From the NCBI GenBank assembly GCA_964019135.1, contig OZ025248.1, forward strand, positions 72,608,119 through 72,672,118: 64,000 bases of DNA, in the 5' to 3' direction. The notes under the pieces were generated by a model, which made no database searches, was not told where the DNA came from, and saw only the letters and a program-made list of their open reading frames with translations. The DNA comes from Arenicola marina. Its lineage: Eukaryota > Annelida > Polychaeta > Arenicolidae. Both the position numbers and the translations under genes were made by a program. Below are positions 53,201 through 62,882 of this stretch, one piece after another (within the stretch, counting starts at the first letter, position 1; each line of letters starts with the position of its first letter).

Positions 53201-54419
53201 GGCGATCCCGACTAAAGATCAAAAGTCTACCACCGTTGCCAAAGTGTTGGTGAAACACTGGTTTCACAGATTCGGACCCCCTCTCCGGTTACACTCAGAT
53301 CAAGGTAGAGACTTTGAGTCTCGTCTGATCAAGGACCTATGCAACTTGTACGGAGTGAAGAAGTCTCGGTCCACCCCTTACCATCCGATCGGAAATGCCC
53401 AGTGTGAGAGGTTCAATCGGACTCTGCATGACCTGCTGCGAACTCTCCCTCCGTCAAAGAAACCGAAGTGGCCCGACCTCATAGACTCACTGACCTTCTG
53501 TTACAACACTACGCCTCACGCGAGCACGGGATTCTCTCCTTTTTATTTGATGTACGGAAGGGACGCCCGTCTGCCAACAGACGCTCTGCTCGGTGAGATA
53601 CGGGAGGAACCAGTCCAGCCTGATTCCTGGGTTGCCATCCACCAGGACAGACTGAAAGAAGCTTTTGTCCACGCTAACGACAAGTTGGAGCGTGCAGCGG
53701 CCACTCGAAAGCAGGCGTACGATGCCAGTGCGCGCGACATGCCCTTGTCCATTGGACTGAGAGTCTACCTCCGGAACCGCGGCGTACGAGGACGCAACAA
53801 AATGCAGGACTCCTACCGACCCGAACCCTATCGTGTGGTAGCGCGAATGGAAGACAAGGCAGTGTACCTCGTGGAGCCAGCGGACGGGTTCGGAGTGGCG
53901 AAGTGGGTCAACCGCACTGAGCTGAAGTCTTGTCATAACGCCCGGACCCCGGAACCACATCCCATAGCAAGAGCGCGCCCACCAAGACTCTCTTCTTCAC
54001 ACTCGTCTGGATCATCATCCGACTCATCTGAGGCTGATTTCGTCGTCACCAGGTCCCGGAGACGTGTACTTCCGGCAAGGTTTCTCTCTCGAGAGGAACC
54101 GGAGCTCGAGTATCTTCGGACGGAAGACCGTGGTGTTGTACCCGTTGCTTACCAGGGACGAGACTCTCCGACTGTCCAACCTGACGAAACTGGGGTTCAG
54201 ACTCCCCAAGTTGCACACCCGGAAGACCGTGGTGTTGTACCCGTCGTTAACCAGGGACGAGATTCTCTGATTGCCCAACCTGTTGAAACTGTAGAACGCG
54301 AGGTAGACGTAGAGTCGACTCCCGTACTTCGGCGAAGTACGAGAACTACGGCTGGGAAACATGGTAACCCTCACGGCGAACCTCGATCAGTATTAGCATT
54401 GAATGAAATTTTTGTCTAG
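50220..54419 (+). CDS. pol: Pol: protease, reverse transcriptase, RNase H, integrase
   Basis: About 1,400 codons, with no stop to 54419. Residues are counted from 50220. Aspartic protease DTG at 41-43 (GLVDTGSMVTTL). RT with LDLTSAYNQVEV and catalytic YLDD at 482-485. RNase H with EIDASHDGLGAVLSQ and ETDNNPLTYL. Integrase zinc-binding HX4H at 903/908 with CNRC, and catalytic Asp 968 (AMDFTI), Asp 1027 (HSDQGRDF) and Glu 1063 (CERFNRTL). No chromodomain is seen. The C-terminal tail has an imperfect in-frame duplication of the phrase EDRGVVPV...QGRDS (about 54123 and 54225). The codon at 50220 is GTG, so translation presumably enters by -1 frameshifting from gag. Confidence 0.96.
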   Translation: MSHEVGATTDRGSTVPVVRLVGSRPTVEIQLGGVGLIGLVDTGSMVTTLSESAFRESVVPTGVLLKQAAWFSLTGANGLDIPYIGAIQSDLQIGDTFLKNVTIFVVKDTKATEGIRQEVPMLIGTNVLEHLPSFASLLRREEPTRKKMTGIARVPGPWPLMIPAQSLTPVKVVGPRQGLTLMEPLPRPPHPGIRIGRTVVDASSGAVYVQVMNGTDSDIQLRSGTPLATFKPASDVCCNEIQLKVHSNRITVTCDTSDRVSAVPAAGAKIYSAEGCVSGINLDNFPGTEEELQRAKDIFCKYRHVVSQDGDDLSCTGSIRHSIKTMDDVPVQQPYRRIPPQDWKEVKTHLQDLLNKGIIRESTSNYASPTVIIRKKTGELRLCVDYRRLNLKVKKDSYPLPRIEEALESMGGSTLFSTLDLTSAYNQVEVEATDQHKTAFVTPMGLFEYIRMPFGLSNSPATFSRLMGHVFRDEVFEILLVYLDDIIIFSRNMEEHLNRLEIVLSRLSQHGLKIRPDKCHFFKPEVSFVGHRVSAQGVKTSPEKVAAVAEWPVPMTLKQLRTFVGFAAYYRRFVQHFSSIAAPLHELVGRIIREQKGRRNKSAPLKDEWTDKHDVAFTQLKDALTAAPTLAYPDFRLPFVVEIDASHDGLGAVLSQIQDGKRRVIAYASRGLRRGERNLDRYSSKKLELLTLKWAVTEKFTEYLRHQKFTIETDNNPLTYLMTKRQLPALEQRWASALAGFDFEIKYKPGRNNQNCDALSRQEQRPWDVSEDEVADTFAVVLRHSDLPAELQLVVCSELLRDDSIQGEPEACQLPRVSNEELSKVQANDHIVGRVMQFMREGKPSRQRRKDESSHVRLLLRQWDKLSIDQGVLVRLVQDPVQGMIRQVVLPVSMKDKVLEGLHDNQGHQGVDRTAALVRSRCYWPGMYKDVENWIGRCNRCLLAKVERVKTPLGSLLATRPLEVVAMDFTILEKSTSGHENVLVITDVFTKYSVAIPTKDQKSTTVAKVLVKHWFHRFGPPLRLHSDQGRDFESRLIKDLCNLYGVKKSRSTPYHPIGNAQCERFNRTLHDLLRTLPPSKKPKWPDLIDSLTFCYNTTPHASTGFSPFYLMYGRDARLPTDALLGEIREEPVQPDSWVAIHQDRLKEAFVHANDKLERAAATRKQAYDASARDMPLSIGLRVYLRNRGVRGRNKMQDSYRPEPYRVVARMEDKAVYLVEPADGFGVAKWVNRTELKSCHNARTPEPHPIARARPPRLSSSHSSGSSSDSSEADFVVTRSRRRVLPARFLSREEPELEYLRTEDRGVVPVAYQGRDSPTVQPDETGVQTPQVAHPEDRGVVPVVNQGRDSLIAQPVETVEREVDVESTPVLRRSTRTTAGKHGNPHGEPRSVLALNEIFV

Positions 54420-54525
54420 AATGTTCGGTATTACAGCTAAGGTTATTGCTGTTATGCGTTAAATGTTACCTGTTATTTAAGCTGCGAGTAATACGTAAGG
54501 TTTGCTTACTTAACGCCTTAAGTAA

Positions 54526-54544
54526 ACAAAAAAGAAGGGGTGGG
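54526..54544 (+). other. polypurine tract
   Basis: CAAAAAAGAAGGGGTGGG lies immediately before the 3' LTR and primes plus-strand synthesis in this class of element. Confidence 0.8.
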
Positions 54545-55072
54545 TGTGACAGGGTCAGTTTTTATGGTATTTCGGATTTGCAGAGGTGACACCTAGTGGT
54601 GCTCTGTGATAATATGTTGCTTAAAAGTGTCGCCATCTATTGGTATCCTCTTTTTTGTTATGTGCTGCCATCTGGCGAGGCACCGCCCGTGAACATCCGT
54701 TTCCGCCTAGAGAGATGCCCTTGGTCTCAAGTTGCTCGACGAGCAAGACGTGTTTTGCTTACAGACTCGCATCAACAGTTTTAGCCATTTGTCCATTTTG
54801 CCGTCACTCAGGTTAGTTTGTGGTACATTCCAGACGACGTTATATCACTCGTTATAGCTATTTTGAACTGTATTTCTAATATTAAAGACAATTCTTAGTC
54901 AGTTTTAAGCGTGGAAATATACCACGTGGGTATGCCGCTTTAGGTCTCGAGCATTTGACAAAGCCGGTTGATTTAACTTTTAGGTGTTTGGTTTATGTTA
55001 CAAATAAACTCCGGAACTGTCCATTCTGTTGATTCTCTGATGTCAGCGCCCTCGCACATGCACTCTGTTACA
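54545..55072 (+). repeat. 3' LTR
   Basis: 528 bp, the same length and ends as the 5' LTR. Confidence 0.95.
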
Positions 55073-56002
55073 ATTATTCAAATGTTATAGTCCTAGTGGA
55101 AGTTTAGGCATTAAAGTGAACATATACCCAGCCAGCATGGCAACCATCTGCCAACCGTGAAACAACGTTGTCGGCAATGTTGGCTCAATGTCGGCAAAGA
55201 ACATTGGGCCAACGAGTGGGTGCTCATTGGGGAATGATTGTTTCAACGTTGTCAGCCAACAATGGCCAAACCATCTGCCAACCTTGGGCCAACATTAGCT
55301 GCCAACGATGGCCCAACCATAGGCCAACAGTGGGCCAATGTGCGCCGCCGACGTTCTACCGATATTAATCCACTATTGAACCACTGCAAATGTTGTTCAC
55401 TAATTTATTGACAAAAACCTTAAAAAGTGCAATACATGAATTCTTAATAGGTATACATGACGCGTAATGTCTGAAAAAAATCGCTCGTGACCGCTCATAC
55501 AGGTGCATGGCCGCTCATAGAGGTGGTCGCTCGCAGATGCGGTCGCTTCCACTCATTCCTGATTCTTGCGTTTGCCAGCTGTCACGCTCTCGTCGCCCGC
55601 AATCCCGCTTCCCAGCAAATCGCAGCCACTTCTTCACCACCTCTGAATTTGTGGCGCAACTGGCAGTCGGGTTGCTGCGAGTACCCCCTGAATTAAATCA
55701 AAGTAGACTCAATGGCAAAGCTGTTTAAAATATCATGCTGGTCCGATAATATGCATGAATAGCATTTACCTATACTGGTATACTTAACACATGTTTTTTG
55801 TTAGCTTAATATTTCTGGAACCCTGTTAAAGGCAATACAGTGGTAGCCACATACAAACTAATGATACTGTTCATAATTTGCAGTTGGCAGGATTTTTTGA
55901 CAGATCTGTCATATCACGTTGAATAGGTAACGCAAATGAGTTAAGTAGACAGTGGGAAAAGTGGAAATCCTTATCTTATCAGAAGAATACAGCCACACTT
56001 AC

Positions 56003-57685
56003 CATACACCACCTGGCGTAAGTTTAGGCGAGGGAATGGCACTTTCCCACTCTTCCATTGCCAATGTATTTGCTTTGCCACACTGTTTGACAGCAGTTAG
56101 TCCATGAAACGCTGCACTGTCTTGTCGAAAGTGGATACGCCCATCAAGGTGATGCTGCTGACCTAATTGGACATGCAAAATAAAGAGTCAAACTGAAGAT
56201 AAAATAGACATAAATTAAATTACACAAAGCAATACAAAAACATGGACAAACCTATGAGAACTGAAAATGCTGGTCTCTTATTCGTGCATACTTGACTAAA
56301 ATTGGGCCAGTGGAAGCTTTTGGGGCAACGAAATGATGATGAATGAAATATGCCACATATGGGGACCGTCCACTAAACCATGGATGCCTTGATCTCTAGT
56401 CCAGTACACTGACCAATAGACTAAGGGGGTTCTCTGAGACTTATATATAGCTGTGTGTTGTGTGGCCAGGCTTTAACAGCAAAAAACATTAATCGTTAAA
56501 TATTACAGCATACCGTTTTCCACACGGTCTCGTCATTAGCGAGGACCTCGTCCAATGTATGTAGGGCGTCTACGGTCAGGATGGGGAAGGGCATTCCATC
56601 TGGCGGAGGGGTTGGCGTGCAAGTCATGTTGAGATGCTGGCAAATTTTGCCAAGCATCACACCATTGTGCTCCTGCTGCTGTTGCACGCGCTCCAAAGCG
56701 TGCAGGAGGGCAATATCATACTCTGTCACTGTCAATGAAATTTAAACAGACTGTAAAACCAAATGTGAACAGCAAATTGTTATAGGTAACACTATAACCA
56801 CTTGGCCTAACTAAATAAAATGATCTCTTAGTTCCACGAGAAAATAATTCTTATCAATATAGAAGTTCAGAATGAATCGGCAGATATATGGTTCTGACCA
56901 CCCACCCAGATACTTGTTCTCTATACTTGTCTACACCCTTCTTCTTTTAGACAAATAGGAATAATCCATTTATATTTTTCATAATTATGTGCCTTGTTTA
57001 ATAAGGGGCGTTTACATGATATAAATTGGCCATTTCCCAATTCAGAGTTATTTAATATTAAAATTCCCAGTTCACGATTAATGAAAATACTCGATCACTG
57101 CTGTCGGCTAATATCCCATTCCCAGTTCATGAAGAATTATTTTCCTCATTCCCAGTTCACAGTGAAATGAAAAGCCCATTCCAGAGGAATGGAAATACCC
57201 CTTGCCGGCTAATAAGTTTAATGACATCAAAACCTTCAGCCAGGGGCAGGCTAGCTAGTCAAACACTGTGGTAAGATTAAAGTAAATCGTTTGAAGTGCT
57301 ATTCAAGCCTTCACCTGCCCATGGCTAAAGGTTTTGCATTGGTTTGACAGTGTTTGATTTTAAGAAAAGAGCTCCAAAACAGAGCTAGGCACTCGTGTGA
57401 GCGATAATACAGGAAAGGTCAGAAATTGCATACTCAGTGACCGTTTTCTTCCGCTGTACCATTATATTACAGTTCTAATTAAGTCAGTGCATAAATTACA
57501 TAATCCGATACTATAAAACAGACCGACAAGACAATAATAATGCGCCAAATGAATCAAAATCTAAAAATTCACGATAACTTACAGTCACTTGGAAAATAAG
57601 CCACCTCGTAGTTTCGAGTGCGCGTGCGCGACACACTCTGTTGCGCATCCGGGTCGAAGTTCACGGCACACAAACATGCACTCAT
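56003..57685 (-). pseudogene. three-exon DUF4806-like gene inside the transposon, with a stop codon
   Basis: Exons 57685-57583 (ATG start, MSACLCAVNFDP to NYEVAYFPSD), 56728-56514 (TEYDIALLHALERVQQQQEH to MPFPILTVDALHTLDEVLAN and ETVWKT) and 56162-56003 (VSSITLMGVSTFDKTVQRFM, then TAA, then SNSVAKQIHWQWKSGKVPF). Junctions are CT|GTAAGT, CG|GTATGC and G|GTAAGT with AG acceptors, and the phases fit. The helical segment, the FPILTVDALHTLDE-type strand and the final W-x-GK-x-F block follow the DUF4806 pattern, common in transposon-associated proteins of invertebrates. The in-frame TAA in exon 3 breaks it. A further exon near 55.5-55.7 kb is possible but not shown. Confidence 0.6.
56999..57207 (+). 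mobile_element. G-tract family element, copy c (left end missing)
   Basis: Contains TTTAATATTAAAATTCCCAG, CGGCTAATATCCCATTCCCA and GAATGGAAATACCCCTTGCC, as in the other copies, but lacks the G-run and the GTCGTGTT part. Confidence 0.65.
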
Positions 57686-57699
57686 AGGGGTCAAATGCA

Positions 57700-58180
57700 G
57701 ACGACAGTGTAACAGTACAATTGGACAGTGACAGATGCTTTCAAAGCTGATATATATTCAAGTAGGAACCAAACTATCTCTGCTGACATCTGTAGTTTAT
57801 TTTCTGCCACTATTTTCGGTTGTTGAAAGTAGAATAGACCGTAAATGTAGAGAGAAGCATCAGTACTAGCAGTGGCCTACTCGCTGTGTCATAAATCATA
57901 ATGTAGCCTTGTACGTAGTTGTACGGCAACGGAATAGCACATGGGGCGGATGTGGAGGTGAGATGCGCCCCCTCCCCCCCCCCCCCCCCACACACACCTT
58001 GGAAATATGACCATGCACTGTAAAAGTCCCCCATTCAGGGGCGGATCTAGAAAGGGTGGGGGCCCGGTGGCGGGTGGGGGGGCTTTGCGCTATAAAAAAA
58101 TGCGTGACGCATTTTTTATAACCTGGGGGGGGGGGGGGACTTGATTTCCACCTTAGAGTGGGGAGCGGCAAGGGGGGGGG
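57700..58180. other. no gene seen; C- and G-runs
   Basis: A C-run at 57974-57990, G-rich patches at 58065-58080 and a 13-base G-run near 58125-58138, with GTGACGCATTTTTTATA words. Open frames are compositional. Confidence 0.5.
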
Positions 58181-58186
58181 GGGGGT

Positions 58187-58490
58187 GGGGGGCAAGGGAG
58201 GGTCGTGTTCCCAGATCACGAAGAATAAATTTCTTTATTTCCAGGTCATAATCAATTAAAAGCACAACTCTCCGCATTCAATGGAAGGACGGATACACGA
58301 TACTAAGTAGACGATTTCCCGATTCACGGTCATTTAATATTAAAATTCCCAGTTCACGATTGATGAAAATCCTTGATCACGGCAGTCGGCTAATACCCAA
58401 TTCCCAGTTCAAGAAGAATTATTTTCCTCATTCCCCGTTCACGGTGAAATGAAAAGCCCAATCCAGAGGAACGCAAATAACCCTTGCCCA
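58187..58490 (+). mobile_element. G-tract family element, copy d (best termini)
   Basis: Starts GGGGGGCAAGGGAGGGTCGT and ends AAATAACCCTTGCCC, so GGGCAAGGG/CCCTTGCCC are inverted termini. The interior repeats TTCCCAGTTCACGATTGATG-like phrases. Confidence 0.7.
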
Positions 58491-58966
58491 TCCACCTTAG
58501 ATAGCCTTGATTTTGCATGCGGAGAAAAATGTCATTCTCCCTCAAAAATTGTCATTGAAAAAGTTTCGACTTTAACAGTCCCCAAGAAGGATTAATATCC
58601 CTTTGCTCTAGGGGGTTGGGTTTAATCCCCCTCCCCCCTCCTTGGATCTGTCTGGCTTGCATCTACAAAGTGTCATTCTGTGATGTATTTCATTGGAAAG
58701 CACAGTTACAGTGTATGCTCATGTTCCCAAGGGCCACCCCCCCCCCCCTACTTATATTCCCATTCACTGTATGCATCGCCTGCATTCGGCAGATTCTCGA
58801 GATGCACCCCCCCCCCCTTCCCCTCCCAATTATAAAAGCTAGTTCCGCCCCTGTAGCGCCAGAAGTTTGGGGTTATGTGCAACCAACTACCAACTGGTCA
58901 TTTACCTATAGAATTAATGGGGGGTGAGGGGTAGAGCAGTGCTTAAATGACATAGGCGAGGGGGGC

Positions 58967-59040
58967 GGCACTGGTGCAGTCGTTAGGCGCGCTAGACTGT
59001 AGTCAATCAATGGCGCCTGGTCTTGTGTCCAGGCCTGGAC
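58967..59040 (+). repeat. tRNA-derived SINE head, second copy
   Basis: CACTGGTGCAGTCGTTAGGC then GCGCTAGACTGTAGTCAATC, aligning with the head at 41.52 kb. The B-box part is less conserved (TCTTGTGTCC). Confidence 0.5.
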
Positions 59041-60269
59041 ACCTAATCCGCGTTATGTTTGATCCATTTGAGGTTGTTTGGCCCAATTTATTTTATTTCC
59101 CAAGTTGGTAGGATCTATATAAACCCCAGCCTATGGTCAAATCCGAGAGTGAATCTGGCAAAACTGTGTCATCAATTGTTAGTAAGTTATTATACCGTTC
59201 AGCTCGCGCACGATCTTCTTTTGCCGTTGCTTTTTGTGGTACATGTACCGCAAAGTATTGCGACCCGTAGGCAAGAGTCCATAGTTAGTCCTTATTGCCA
59301 GAGGTCGGCATTCCACGATCTCGTAAAAAATGCCTGAAGTCTGTCTTTATTCCATAAACAAAAATGACCGAAGGTAGCCATCTCAGGCCTTATATCAATG
59401 TATTTGTATTTCAAAAAAATAATAGTTAGAAGAAACTAGGCAAAAACTATGGTTATCGCCTTAAAAGTGCTGCGTTCACACGCAACCCGCCGTGTTGACA
59501 GCAGACACGTGCGTTTGTTTATGTGCCGTGACCTTTGACATTACCCATAGTGCCTTGCGACGCCGGAACTACGAACTGGCTTATTGCCGCATGGAAGTGT
59601 CGCTTCAAAAACTCGCTAGATGGCGCTGTGTTTTGCGCTAACGGCAGTACGCTGGTACGTAGGCGCAATGTTGGGCCAACATTCCATTGTCAACGGTTGG
59701 GTGCAGAGCGCAGACGACGGTCGGTATTACGTTGCGCCTATGTATACTAGCAAACGGTTGCGTTGCCTACCTAAAAACAACGTTGGGCCGATAATGCCAT
59801 GCTGGCTGGATATAGTGACGTTTTGTTTGAAATAATTAAATTCAAAAACTCTCACATCTAATATTAGACGAAAATGAGATGCACATGTCACAGTGAAACA
59901 TAAAGACGAGAAACCTTTATCACAAGCCAATAAAATTAGTTGCCTGTGACGTTAACCGTAGTTTTAGATATATATGTTAAATTGTATTACCATTTCTGAC
60001 GTGATGCTACGGGAATTTAAACCGCGTTATTCCAAAGCAGTGTAGTCTCATATTAAACATAAATACTTATGCAATGCCAATCATAACGATTTTTTGCTAC
60101 CATTAGTTGTGCGGCTGCAGTGTAAGTTTTAGTTCCTTTTAAAGAGTTTGCTTGAGGCAAGTGAATGTGATTACGCCTACCATCGATCGTTGATCAGTCA
60201 CGCCAAGTACTTGACAAGCATGTTTGCTTAGATGGCAGAAGGGAGGAGTTTTCATCCTGGTTGGCTCTG

Positions 60270-60277
60270 TATATAAC
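60270..60277 (+). promoter_or_regulatory. TATA box of the secreted-protein gene
   Basis: TATATAAC in GGCTCTGTATATAACATG; a start near 60300 (CATTCAGC) would give a 5' UTR of about 115 bases before the ATG at 60416. Confidence 0.55.
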
Positions 60278-60415
60278 ATGCCTCTGTACCATTATCAGCA
60301 TTCAGCGAGTCTCGACTCGAGTATTCACCACAAGGCGGCTCCAGCAATACAGGTGTCCAGGACAAGACTTGTTGTTCCTCTTTTGACGGGCCATCTGACG
60401 AAGCGAGAAGCGAGA

Positions 60416-61700
60416 ATGAGGGTCGTGTTGCTGCTTGTGGCGGCTCTCTTCAGCCAGGTCGCCACCACAACCGTGGAAGAAGTCCAGGCTCAGATCGACC
60501 AGCTGAAGGCCGCCATTCAGAAGATCACCTACGAGGTCATGTCAGACCAGTTCAAGGACGAAGAGGCGACTCGGAGCTCGGGGGCTTCCGGTCTTAAGAT
60601 CATGCGCGGCGACCTTGTGCGAGGCACCAAGTCCTACCTGGCGACCAGCTACTCCGGGGTCCCCGTGGCCGGTCTCCATGACCACGGCAACAACATCCGG
60701 ACGGTGGGGATAAGCGAGCTGGTGGCCGTGCTTAATGGCGTGGAGTTCCGGACCCGCCACAACGACTACATCATCGTGATGAAGAGCGAGACGACTGGTG
60801 AGATGGGCGCCGTGCAGCATATCGATTTTCCAGGTGCCTCCCGCCGTGTTAGAGAAGACCAACGTCAGCGAGCAGGTGGTGGAAATGCGCGGGTGGTTTA
60901 AGGCGTGGAAGGACCAGGATCACGCCACGCGAGACTACAGGCCCTACTTCAAGCCCATTCTCTGCTACCTGGAGGGCGTTTGGACCATGACCAGTGAAAA
61001 TATCTCGCAAAACTTCTTCTTCAGCGACCGCCACAGCCTAAACGCCACCACTTGGAAGGAGATGGAAGACAAGATCCGTTTCTCCTCGGACACCGGCCGC
61101 GAGGACGAGCTGCAGAACTTCGCCTACTTGCCCAAGAAGATTGTTGGCGCGGATGAGAACGGGGCGCCCATCGTGTCGCAGTACAACTACAGGATCCTCT
61201 GCCACCCGCTGAAGGACGATCTGCCTCTGGACAGACTGCGGGTCACGGACGACATCAAGAGTCGCATGAAGCTGAGCGTCGACCTGGGCAAGCCTGCCAC
61301 ACTGGAGGACCTCAGCCGTAGCCGTCTGGCCCGCTACCAGCTCAACACAAAAACGTGTCGACCTGGGAGGAGGAGAGCAACAAGAAATACACGCTGCTCG
61401 ACACCTTCATGTACGAGATCCCCGGCATGGACAACTACGGCGGTGAGGTTTACGACGACGTTTGACCTGCGAGCCAAGCAGTACCTCAACGCCGCTAACT
61501 ACCACCGGGTGCTGCGACTGAACAACATCGGCGCCCTGGGGACCAACTTCCGCGCTCGAGCCTTCAACGACCCCAACTTATACATGGCGATGAACACGCA
61601 GCCGGAAGTGGCCGATACGGATGTTTTAGCCTCTGTGTGCCATAGTAGACAGTTGGAACCGTTAATTATGTTAAGGCTAAGGTACAAAGGGGTCATATTC
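60416..61700 (+). pseudogene. secreted protein of unrecognised family, three apparent frameshifts
   Basis: The ATG at 60416 starts MRVVLLLVAALFSQVATTTV, a clear signal peptide. A short coiled region (EVQAQIDQLKAAIQ) follows, then SYSGVPVAGLHDHGNNIRTV, QHIDF. The frame then shifts at the T run 60826-60829 and continues VPPAVLEKTNVSEQVVEMRG to LSRSRLARYQLNT. It shifts again at the A run 61349-61353 (STWEEESNKKYTLLDTFMYE, GMDNYGG) and again near 61459-61464 (FDLRAKQYLNAANYHRVLRL). Codon use is GC-rich at third positions, unlike the surroundings. No introns are visible over 1.2 kb. I do not recognise the family. The indels may be assembly errors in an intact gene or true lesions. The 3' limit is uncertain after DVLASVCHS. 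Confidence 0.6.
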
Positions 61701-61739
61701 CCAGGAGTAGCCCGATACCCTTTGCGATGAGAGACATGG

Positions 61740-62480
61740 GATCTTTATCATGCAATACATTTACATAGCTGGGTTTGGACCACGCACCAGCCGTTTTGGG
61801 CTGAATAGTTCTCTATTGCTTACCAAGTGGAAAGTGGAAACTATTTTTTCACCGAATGAAAAGTGCAAATCATTGAGTGGAAAGTACGTCCTTGAATGGA
61901 ACATAGATGTACAGAAATAAATTGTGGTCCACATAACCCCCATAATCCACCCCATACAAATTAAGCACTCGACTCCCCACCCCCTCCCTGCCCACCGCCA
62001 CCAGTGCAGCAGGTTGGCAGCATGGCTCAAATCAGAGGTCCGATGCTGTCGGCAGTTCACGGGGGTTGTGCGTCATATACCAGGACGTAAACGGAGTAGC
62101 ACATATGGGCGTCATATGCCAGGGCGTAAATGGAATTGGACCGGATACGTTTGAACGCATCCGCTAGGAGTGATGTTACCAAGTACATTATTGTTAATGG
62201 TACATGCAGATGGATCGCTGGGTGAGCCGGGCCCGCGGTCGACTACACCCATCAATCTACCAAGTGCCATATAAACTTAGCTTTACGCTTTCAAGTGACG
62301 GTCCAATTTGACATCCGTGAACGATATAATGAGAGGCAAATTGATGCCATTTGAGAAGACACCCTACGCCTACATGACTGTATAGAAGCCATCTCGTCTG
62401 TGCCTAAATATTTAATGATGGAATAAGAGTGCGTATAATGGGGATATAGTCAGGATCGACAGAGGTCATCATTAAGTGGG
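61740..62480. other. no gene seen
   Basis: Contains a two-copy 26-bp phrase (CGTCATATACCAGGACGTAA at about 62070; CGTCATATGCCAGGGCGTAA at about 62110). Otherwise unremarkable. Confidence 0.5.
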
Positions 62481-62596
62481 CCACAGCCCAGTTGTGTTTG
62501 GCGAGTATTCTAGTCTACTGCATGCGCAGCATTATACAGAATCACATTCTTCTTATCGACCAACCACCATCGATCGTCCTCTCTTCCCTTGACAAA

Positions 62597-62882
62597 ATGG
62601 CGAAGATACTGACCCTATGTATAGCTTTCTTCGCGTATTGCGCCATTGAGGTTTCCACGTACGACGACTGGAACTTCACCAAGGTCGAGGATGGATGCTG
62701 GGTGGACGGCGTGTTCTATGAGTTTGGTGATGTGATCGCGACGCCCCCGCAGGACCCGTGTCGGCACTGCATATGCGTCGACTGGTCTGATGACCACCCG
62801 ACCTGTGCCATGGCCTCCTGCGCACAGCCACCCTGCGTCGACTACGAGGTGATTGGGTCTTGCTGTCCCAGCTGTCCAAACG
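62597..62882 (+). CDS. first exon of a secreted von Willebrand factor C-domain protein
   Basis: The ATG at 62597 (ACAAAATGG context) starts MAKILTLCIAFFAYCAIEVS, a signal peptide. It is followed by one VWC module: CWVDGVFYEFGDVI, CRHCICVDW, CAMASCAQPPC, SCCPSCPNG, with ten cysteines in the usual CxxCxC...CC.xC order. The donor CAAACG|GTAAGT after 62882 is phase 1, the usual phase for extracellular modules, so further exons lie beyond and were not found before the window ends. Upstream in-frame ATGs are less likely because they would bury the signal peptide. VWC proteins act in extracellular matrix or BMP binding; the role here is unknown. Confidence 0.82.

Larger units (their letters stand above)
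48120..55072 (+). mobile_element. full-length Ty3/Gypsy-type LTR retrotransposon
   Basis: Two 528-bp LTRs (48120-48647, 54545-55072) begin TGTGACAGGG and end CTGTTACA. I found one base difference between them (CATGCTCTC versus CATGCACTC). Between them are a tRNA primer-binding site, gag, pol in the order protease-RT-RNase H-integrase, and a polypurine tract, which is the Ty3/Gypsy order. Both ORFs are intact, so the insertion is recent and may be competent. No matching target duplication is visible (GCTAA before, ATTAT after). Confidence 0.97.
55128..59809. mobile_element. large DNA transposon with inverted ends (superfamily uncertain)
   Basis: CCAGCCAGCATGGCA (55128-55142) is matched by its reverse complement TGCCATGCTGGCTGG (59795-59809). 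The flanks carry ATATA on both sides (one base from the left arm), a possible target duplication. Subterminal DNA on both sides is rich in GGGCCAAC/GTTGGCC words (55140-55345 and 59665-59790), like transposase-binding arrays. Inside lies a broken minus-strand gene (55997-57685) plus later insertions at 57.0, 58.2 and 58.97 kb. Confidence 0.65.
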
